Source of the DNA: Candidatus Aerophobota bacterium
GTDB taxonomy: Bacteria > Aerophobota > Aerophobia > Aerophobales > AE-B3A
NCBI GenBank assembly: GCA_030602105.1
Contig: JAUWAK010000041.1
Coordinates: 1 to 8,687, forward strand
Length of the DNA stretch: 8,687 nt
Direction of reading: 5' to 3'
Shown: positions 1-4,780 of the stretch, one piece after another
How the letters are laid out: each line of letters opens with the position of its first letter
Position numbering within the stretch: the first letter of the stretch is position 1
The notes under the pieces: generated by a model
Databases searched by the model: none
Seen by the model: only the letters and a program-made list of their open reading frames with translations
What the model was told of the DNA's origin: nothing
Made by a program: the position numbers and the translations under genes

Positions 1-215
1 AGTCTTTCATAATCTTGCTGCGAGAGTTTACCTATTCTATAGTCAAATTCTAATTCCTTAAGACCCAAGTAACTAGATTCCTTTTGCAGTAGAAGCTGAT
101 CAAGCTTGTCTTTGAATGAATTTTCTCTTTCCACATCTTTCCCTTTTTTCATCAAGGGATAGAGTATCAATGTGGCTACCAGCAAGGTGAGGGTAACCAT
201 AGCTGCACTCAGCAT
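1..215 (-). CDS. CcmI-like cytochrome c biogenesis protein, N-terminal part (cut by window edge)
   Basis: This partial reading frame runs off the left edge; about 71 residues are visible. It starts with a single hydrophobic membrane anchor (residues ~2-20, ending near YPLMKK). A charged helical stretch follows, then the motif LKELEFDYRIGKLSQQDY (about residues 52-69). This leucine/glutamate-rich motif with a 'GKLS..DY' turn is typical of the N-terminal region of CcmI and related CcmI-like proteins that follow ccmH in System I operons. CcmI holds apocytochrome c for the CcmF/CcmH heme ligase at the outer face of the inner membrane. I chose the ATG at 215 because AGGAG at 229-225 lies 9 nt upstream; an in-frame ATG at 224 directly abuts that AGGAG and is less likely. 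The gene begins 101 nt after the ccmH stop and is probably the last visible member of the hemA-ccmF-ccmH operon. Whether it has TPR repeats or a zinc ribbon further on cannot be seen, so the family call is moderate. Confidence 0.7.
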   Translation of the reverse strand, partial: MLSAAMVTLTLLVATLILYPLMKKGKDVERENSFKDKLDQLLLQKESSYLGLKELEFDYRIGKLSQQDYER

Positions 216-316
216 TCTAAGCATCTCCTGAATTCCAGGAATCTGTATTTGTGCATAACCATAAAAAGTTGTCTACCCAAAACTCCTCCAGAGACTATCT
301 AGAGTAGCATAGAAAT

Positions 317-808
317 TTAAAATTCAAATTTTTCCAGTTCTTTTTTTAGTTTAGCAGCATATTTACCTTGCACTTCTTCTTGCTGAGTTTTCTTAATCTC
401 CTCCTCCCGAATCTTCCCGCGGAGAACCCATTTGACGATAACTAGGGAAATGATTCCCGCTCCGAGACCTATCACCAAAAAAGGAGCAACCCAGGCGGTC
501 AAGTTGAATCCCTTCTTGGTGGGAGCGGCCAGGATCTTTTCACCATGTTGGGCAACAAAATACCCTATGATTTGATCTTTTGTCTCACCCTGGGCAATCT
601 TTTCTCCTATTAGGCCCTTCATTTCCTTGGCCGACTCCATCTCGCATACATCCAGCATTTTGCCACAGCCGCAAGGACAGATAAGGTCTCGGGCAACATC
701 ATCCACGGTAAGAGCCAAAGCAACACAGGCGAAAATAGACAGGATGAAGAAAGGAACAAGCACGCCAACTACTATGACTTTTTTGGATCCTACCTTTTTA
801 CACCTCAT
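317..808 (-). CDS. ccmH: CcmH/CycL/NrfF-type cytochrome c maturation thiol oxidoreductase
   Basis: This is a 163-residue protein of the CcmH family, which acts in the periplasm to keep the CxxCH cysteines of apocytochromes reduced and presents them to CcmF. It has an N-terminal signal/anchor (residues ~10-33), then a periplasmic three-helix domain with the redox motif at 41-55 (DLICPCGCGKMLDVC; cysteines 44, 46, 48 and 55). A second membrane helix spans ~103-128 and a charged, lysine/glutamate-rich cytoplasmic tail follows. The classic LRCxxC motif is replaced by a CxCxC...C arrangement, which I have also seen in CcmH-like proteins of non-proteobacterial lineages. The helix KIAQGETKDQIIGYFVAQHG (70-89) is family-typical. 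The ATG at 808 lies inside the end of ccmF, an 11-nt overlap that implies translational coupling. AGGAGAGG at 823-816 sits 7 nt upstream. No NrfF- or CcmG-specific feature is seen; confidence in the family is high. Confidence 0.93.
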   Translation of the reverse strand: MRCKKVGSKKVIVVGVLVPFFILSIFACVALALTVDDVARDLICPCGCGKMLDVCEMESAKEMKGLIGEKIAQGETKDQIIGYFVAQHGEKILAAPTKKGFNLTAWVAPFLVIGLGAGIISLVIVKWVLRGKIREEEIKKTQQEEVQGKYAAKLKKELEKFEF

Positions 809-2789
809 TCTTTATCCTCTCCTGCATATAGTGCATAGCCAGGCGCAGTCGCTCTCTCTTGTCTGGCCACATAGCTAGAATTGTCCCTCCAACAAGTATG
901 AACCCCCCCAGCCACATCCACATAATTAGAGGATTAATGACCACTTTGAAGGTAGCCGGACCATCTTGGCTGTATTGGGTAAGAATAACATATAAATCTT
1001 CCTTCAAAGTGGAGCGAATGGCAACCTCAGTAACGGGTTGTTCCTGATTTGCATAAAAGTTTCTCTCTGGTCGCAGGATGCCAATTCTTTTCCCTCCTCT
1101 CGATACAGAAAGAGTAGCGGTAGTGACGTGTTTGTCTTGGGTAGGGTAGCTGGAGAAACTCTCAAATTTTAGCTGGTAGTCTTTGATGGTGAGTGATTCT
1201 CCTTTTTCGAGAGTTTCTACCCTTTCCACTTTAAAGGCCGATGATCCAGTAATTCCCACAAAAAGACAGACTATCCCTATGTGGATGATGTACCCTCCGT
1301 ACCTTCTCTTATTTCTTGTAATCAAGTTCAACGAGGACTTTAGATATCCCTCTTTGGTCATCCCTTTTCGTGCTTTAACCCCCCGGGAAAAATCAATAAT
1401 TATGGTGGAAACAACAAAAATGGCCAAGGTAAAGGAAATGAAGGCGTAGGGATGTTGGATCGTCCAGCGAAGTATCACCATACCTCCTGCTGCCGTTATG
1501 ATAACAGGGTAGAGAAAGTTCTTTTTCAAGTTTTTACCCGAGGCTCTCCGCCAGCTAATCAAGGGACAGATCCCGGTGAGGAGAAGAAGTGTCAGTCCAA
1601 TGGGGACCATAATCTGGTTATAAAAAGGAGGACCTACGGTGATCTTGACTCCCTTCACAGCCTCCGAGATCAGTGGAAAAATAGTCCCCCAAAAGATGGC
1701 AAAGGCAGCTCCAACCAAAATCAAATTGTTGAAAAGGAAAGTGCTTTCTCGCGAAAGAAGTGAATCTAGCTCATTTTCACTCCTTAGCAGACTCCATCGG
1801 CTGGCCAAAAGACTGAGAGAGAAAAGGAGAATCACTCCAATGAAGGTGAGGAAAAGGGCCCCCAGGAGGGGTGATACAGCGAAGCTGTGGACAGAAGAGA
1901 GAATTCCGCTTCGAACAATAAAGGTCCCAAAAATTATCAGGACAAAGGTTAATATGATTAACACCATATTCCAGACTTTCAGCATACCTCTCCTTTCCTG
2001 AATCATCACTGAATGAAGGTAAGCGGTGGCCGTAAGCCAGGGCATGAAAGAGGCGTTTTCTACGGGATCCCAGGCCCAATATCCACCCCACCCCAGTTCC
2101 ACATAAGCCCACTGGGCCCCAAGGAGATTACCTATGCTCAAGAAGAGCCAGGAGAAAAGAACCCACTGTCTTGTGCTTCTAATCCAGATGTCATTGAGCT
2201 TCCGAGTCAAAAGTGCCGCCATGGCAAAGGCAAAAGGGACACTAAAGCCCACATAGCCCAAATATGTTGCAGGAGGGTGAAACCACATTCCCGGGTTTTG
2301 CAGCAGAGGATTCAGACCCCTTCCGTCCGAAGGTAGGAAAGGAAGCAGCTGGAAAGGTCTACTGATAAAGGTGAGCAAGACAAGAAAAAAGAGCGAGATC
2401 CCCATCATTATCGTGAGCACGTAAGGCATGAGGATCCTGTTTTTCTTTCGATTTTGGATCATCACGACCGCTGCAAAAAGGACCAGTAGCCATTCCCAAA
2501 GTAGAAGAGAGCCTTCCTGGCCCCCCCAAAAGGCTGACAGTCGATAAGCGAGGGGTAGACTCCTGCTGGAGTGTTCAGCCACGTACTGAATTTGGAAGTC
2601 GCCTGAGATGAGAGCATAGACCAGGACTGCTGCGGCCAAACTCACGAGTCCGGCTACCGCAAAAACGGCGTTCTGGCCGCTCCTCGTCCACTCGCGTTTT
2701 TTGGTTCTTGCGCCGAGAGTAAAAGCTATCAGCGAGTATAGAGAGACCAGAAGCGCCAATGTGAGCGAAAATGACCCTATGGTGCTCAT
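798..2789 (-). CDS. ccmF: Cytochrome c heme lyase subunit CcmF
   Basis: CcmF is a polytopic inner-membrane protein that takes heme from holo-CcmE and ligates it to apocytochrome CxxCH motifs. Starting at 2789 the product has 663 residues, normal for the family. The WWD heme-handling domain is at ~227-252 (core WGGYWAWDPVENASF). Its flanking periplasmic histidines are at 171 (MWFHPP) and 259 (AYLHS). The two histidines expected for the structural heme b are at 301 (SSVHSF) and 503 (YIIH). These match E. coli H173, H261, H303 and H491 closely. Many membrane helices are evident, with a large periplasmic domain at ~513-618 before the last helix. The frame stays open to an upstream ATG at 2840, but that extension is non-hydrophobic and atypical. 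The ATG at 2789 has AAAGGAG 10 nt upstream and gives the usual hydrophobic N-terminus. It lies 55 nt after hemA and overlaps ccmH by 11 nt. Confidence 0.97.
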   Translation of the reverse strand: MSTIGSFSLTLALLVSLYSLIAFTLGARTKKREWTRSGQNAVFAVAGLVSLAAAVLVYALISGDFQIQYVAEHSSRSLPLAYRLSAFWGGQEGSLLLWEWLLVLFAAVVMIQNRKKNRILMPYVLTIMMGISLFFLVLLTFISRPFQLLPFLPSDGRGLNPLLQNPGMWFHPPATYLGYVGFSVPFAFAMAALLTRKLNDIWIRSTRQWVLFSWLFLSIGNLLGAQWAYVELGWGGYWAWDPVENASFMPWLTATAYLHSVMIQERRGMLKVWNMVLIILTFVLIIFGTFIVRSGILSSVHSFAVSPLLGALFLTFIGVILLFSLSLLASRWSLLRSENELDSLLSRESTFLFNNLILVGAAFAIFWGTIFPLISEAVKGVKITVGPPFYNQIMVPIGLTLLLLTGICPLISWRRASGKNLKKNFLYPVIITAAGGMVILRWTIQHPYAFISFTLAIFVVSTIIIDFSRGVKARKGMTKEGYLKSSLNLITRNKRRYGGYIIHIGIVCLFVGITGSSAFKVERVETLEKGESLTIKDYQLKFESFSSYPTQDKHVTTATLSVSRGGKRIGILRPERNFYANQEQPVTEVAIRSTLKEDLYVILTQYSQDGPATFKVVINPLIMWMWLGGFILVGGTILAMWPDKRERLRLAMHYMQERIKNEV

Positions 2790-2799
2790 GCCACATAGT

Positions 2800-2806
2800 C
2801 TCCTTT
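2800..2806 (-). promoter_or_regulatory. Ribosome binding site that fixes the ccmF start
   Basis: On the minus strand AAAGGAG ends 10 nt before the ATG at 2789. No comparable site precedes the longer open start at 2840, which lies only 4 nt after the hemA stop. This supports the 663-residue CcmF over the 680-residue version. Confidence 0.75.
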
Positions 2807-2844
2807 GCAACCCTTTACCGAACTTTCCTGGGCTCTCCAAAGCA

Positions 2845-3897
2845 TCAAGTTTGTTCCTTGACCCACAAAGACGTTATTTTGTTCCAGCCATTTTTCTTCA
2901 TTTTTTCTATGAACTCCTCCACTTCTTTCTCGACAATGGCCTCTGCTTTTTTTGCTTCTTTTGTTCGTTCAAGCATGCTCTCTTTAATTACCAGGTCTAG
3001 ATCCTCCATGTTATACAAAGTCACCCTTTCCAGATCTGTCACAGTGGGTTCTATATCACGAGGCAGCGCAAGATCAATGAAGAGCAAAGGCTTATCTCGT
3101 TTGTCCATTATCTTTCTAATCATGGACCTTTTGATTATATAATGAGGGGCGGAGGTCGAACTTATCACGATATCTGCCTCCTTGAGCCCTTCTTCAAGCT
3201 TATCAAACTTTATTGCCATACCTTTAAGAGTTTGAGCGAGATAGCGAGCTTTCTCATAGGTTCGATTGGAAACAATGATGGTCTTTACCCCCTCTTTAGA
3301 TAAGGTAACCGCTACCAGCTCGCTTATCTTTCCTGCTCCCAGGATTAAGATAGTCTTATCTTTTAAGTTCTTCAATGTTTTTTTTGCAAGTTCTACTCCT
3401 ATACTACCCACCGATACCCTTCCGCAGGAAATCCCGGTTTTCTCCCTTACCTTTTTCCCTACGCTAATAGAGCGATGGAACAAGAGCTTAAGAAGACCAT
3501 CGGTGGTATTTGCTTCTAGAGCAAGGCGATAGGCTTTCTTCACCTGACCCAGAATCTGATTTTCCCCCGGCACCTGAGAATCAAGACCGGCGGACACTCT
3601 AAAAAGATGACTAATCACCTCCTTCCCTTTGAGAGTGTACAAGAAGGGATCGAGTTTAGCACTTCCGTGATAATTATCCTCCATAAACTCTTTTATGGAG
3701 GATATAGCCAGGTTTATTTGCTCTGCCCCAGCGTAAATCTCTACTCTATTACAGGTGCAAAGAATCACTACCTCCTCAATACCTTTGTAAGTACGAACCA
3801 CAGGAAGGAATCTCTCCAGGCTTTCCTCATCAAATTTTATCTTCTCCCTGATGCTGAGAGGAACAGTTCTATGATTCACGCCTGTCAACAACAACAT
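2845..3897 (-). CDS. hemA: Glutamyl-tRNA reductase (C-terminally short)
   Basis: This NADPH-dependent enzyme reduces glutamyl-tRNA(Glu) to glutamate-1-semialdehyde, the first committed step of C5 tetrapyrrole synthesis. The catalytic domain shows GVNHRTVPLSIREK (6-19) and TCNRVEIY (48-55) with the nucleophilic Cys49. The signature GLDSQVPGENQILGQVK is at 104-120. The NADP-binding domain has the glycine motif GAGKISE (187-193), SNRT (210-213) and DLALPRDIEP (275-284). The protein is 350 residues, whereas typical bacterial GluTRs are about 410-450. It stops just after the long spinal helix (~305-335), so most of the C-terminal dimerisation domain is absent. GGGAAAGG at 3912-3905 sits 7 nt before the ATG. 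The gene leads the hemA-ccmF-ccmH-ccmI cluster, linking heme supply to cytochrome c assembly. A structured leader lies directly upstream. Enzyme identity is secure; the effect of the missing domain is unknown. Confidence 0.96.
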   Translation of the reverse strand: MLLLTGVNHRTVPLSIREKIKFDEESLERFLPVVRTYKGIEEVVILCTCNRVEIYAGAEQINLAISSIKEFMEDNYHGSAKLDPFLYTLKGKEVISHLFRVSAGLDSQVPGENQILGQVKKAYRLALEANTTDGLLKLLFHRSISVGKKVREKTGISCGRVSVGSIGVELAKKTLKNLKDKTILILGAGKISELVAVTLSKEGVKTIIVSNRTYEKARYLAQTLKGMAIKFDKLEEGLKEADIVISSTSAPHYIIKRSMIRKIMDKRDKPLLFIDLALPRDIEPTVTDLERVTLYNMEDLDLVIKESMLERTKEAKKAEAIVEKEVEEFIEKMKKNGWNKITSLWVKEQT

Positions 3898-3922
3898 GGT
3901 TCTACCTTTCCCGTACAGAACA

Positions 3923-3970
3923 GGGGACCACCTTGAGAGCTTAGGGAGTTAACCTAAGCCGTGGGGTCCC
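3923..3970 (-). promoter_or_regulatory. Nested stem-loop in the hemA leader
   Basis: The 104-nt gap between the triheme cytochrome gene and hemA holds a nested inverted repeat. An inner 7-bp stem, GCTTAGG (3939-3945) with CCTAAGC (3953-3959), closes a 7-nt loop. An outer 6-bp stem pairs GGGACC (3924-3929) with GGTCCC (3965-3970). No run of T follows it in the minus direction, so it is not a classic intrinsic terminator. It may stabilise or process the upstream mRNA, or act as a regulatory leader for hemA, whose ribosome site begins about 11 nt downstream. No known riboswitch class was recognised. Confidence 0.5.
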
Positions 3971-4001
3971 TCCCTGGAGAAGATCAGCATTAGCGAAAAA
4001 A

Positions 4002-4484
4002 CTATTGTTCTTTTCCGCTCTTGATACTAAACTCTCCCGTATCCTTGTTCAATGCATGACAGTGAGTGCACTGGCCTCGATCGTTAGTAATGAAATGATT
4101 CTCCTCTCCCCCCAGTAGATGGAACCTATGCAGCATCGAGGCAAGCGGCTCTGTGCCCATCATCTTAGCTGCCGATTCACTGTGGCAGGTGAGGCAATCG
4201 CCGGGGATGGTTTTGATGGAATCTTCCACATTTGGATGCTTTCCTTTTTCGGCCAACTCTCTGAGGTTTGTGCTGATACGATAGTCTTTCTCTGGGTCGG
4301 CCTTGCGATGGCAGTCTACGCAGCCGTTGACGTGAACATCGTCAACAGTTATGCCAGGAATTTCTGGTACCGTCGCTTCTTCCTCCTGACCGAATGTGAC
4401 AAAGGCCATTCCTCTTAGCAGCAATAACATCATCCCTGCTGCGAGGAGTACTGCTAGAGTTACTCTTCTTTTTCTTTTCCCCAT
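4002..4484 (-). CDS. Small exported triheme cytochrome c
   Basis: This 160-residue protein has a basic N-terminus (MGKRKRR) and a hydrophobic signal segment (~8-31). Three heme c attachment sites follow: CVDCH (55-59), CLTCH (97-101) and CTHCH (139-143). Extra histidines at 51, 83, 119, 122 and 130 could be distal ligands, allowing bis-His, low-potential hemes. It should be periplasmic or a signal-anchored electron carrier. It matches no named family that I can assign; its CxxCH spacing is wider than in compact c7/c3 cytochromes. A strong GAAAGGAGGA (4500-4491) sits 6 nt before the ATG. It lies downstream of the nine-heme cytochrome but is separated from it by a Rho-independent terminator, so it probably has its own promoter or is reached by read-through. 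Its GC content (53-57% in two lines counted) resembles the large cytochrome rather than hemA. A role as periplasmic partner of that protein is an inference. Confidence 0.9.
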   Translation of the reverse strand: MGKRKRRVTLAVLLAAGMMLLLLRGMAFVTFGQEEEATVPEIPGITVDDVHVNGCVDCHRKADPEKDYRISTNLRELAEKGKHPNVEDSIKTIPGDCLTCHSESAAKMMGTEPLASMLHRFHLLGGEENHFITNDRGQCTHCHALNKDTGEFSIKSGKEQ

Positions 4485-4560
4485 CCATCTTCCTCCTTTC
4501 TTGGAACTTTGATCAACTTCCCAGTCGCAACTTTCCTGATGCCTTCTGTCCTTGTTCCTT

Positions 4561-4587
4561 AAAAAGTTCCGGACTCCTCCGGTCCGG
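4561..4587 (-). terminator. Rho-independent terminator after the nine-heme cytochrome gene
   Basis: Read on the minus strand, CCGGAC (4587-4582) pairs with GTCCGG (4574-4569) around a 7-nt loop, followed by AAC and five T residues (4565-4561). The 6-bp GC stem with a T tract fits an intrinsic terminator. It lies about 195 nt past the stop of the 815-residue cytochrome gene and separates it from the triheme gene. Confidence 0.7.
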
Positions 4588-4617
4588 GGACCAACAGAGT
4601 GTGAATTCCCGTGACTA

Positions 4618-4673
4618 TAGCCGGCTAGACTGAAATGTCCCCCAACGTGTGTGGCTGGGGGGGCATTTCAGTC
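4618..4673. repeat. Large hairpin (16-bp stem) beside a perfect palindrome
   Basis: GACTGAAATG (4628-4637) is exactly complementary to CATTTCAGTC (4664-4673). The stem continues through one G-T pair and five C-G pairs (4639-4643 with 4658-4662) to give 16 bp around a roughly 14-nt loop. Directly beside it is the 10-bp palindrome TAGCCGGCTA (4618-4627). No T run follows in either direction. It sits in the 3' untranslated region of the nine-heme cytochrome gene, before the terminator. It could be an mRNA-stabilising or RNase-processing structure, a REP-like repeat, or the remnant of a small inverted-repeat element. The structure is certain from the bases; the role is not. Confidence 0.75.
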
Positions 4674-4713
4674 GTAACCTAATCCCTTCCTAGCAGTCAA
4701 CAAGCCAGGTTTT

Positions 4714-4729
4714 GACGCAACGTGGCGTC
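4714..4729. other. Minor stem-loop in cytochrome 3' region
   Basis: GACGC (4714-4718) and GCGTC (4725-4729) form a 5-bp stem with a 6-nt loop, about 50 nt after the stop of the nine-heme cytochrome gene. It is short and could be chance, but it adds a third hairpin to this 3' region. The rest of 4674-4780 and of 4485-4560 shows no gene or clear promoter. Confidence 0.3.
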
Positions 4730-4780
4730 GGGAACATCGCTGGCCGATTAGCTGCTCGTACACGAAGAGCGTTGTTGCCC

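Noticed and set aside
1639..2336. Plus- and minus-strand open frames of about 100-120 codons within ccmF
   Set aside because: They lie entirely inside ccmF, whose motifs are unmistakable; their translations are low-complexity and lack family features.
2575..2796. Minus-strand frame that might carry the missing C-terminus of hemA after a frameshift
   Set aside because: Its translation (MWHEHHRVIFAHIG...) shows no glutamyl-tRNA reductase dimerisation-domain features and overlaps the start of ccmF, so HemA appears truly short.
798..2840. Longer ccmF beginning at 2840
   Set aside because: The extra 17 residues are polar and atypical, and the only good ribosome site serves the ATG at 2789.
4618..4673. 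Insertion sequence or MITE call for the large hairpin
   Set aside because: No target-site duplication or transposase is visible and only one copy can be seen here, so only a repeat/hairpin is claimed.
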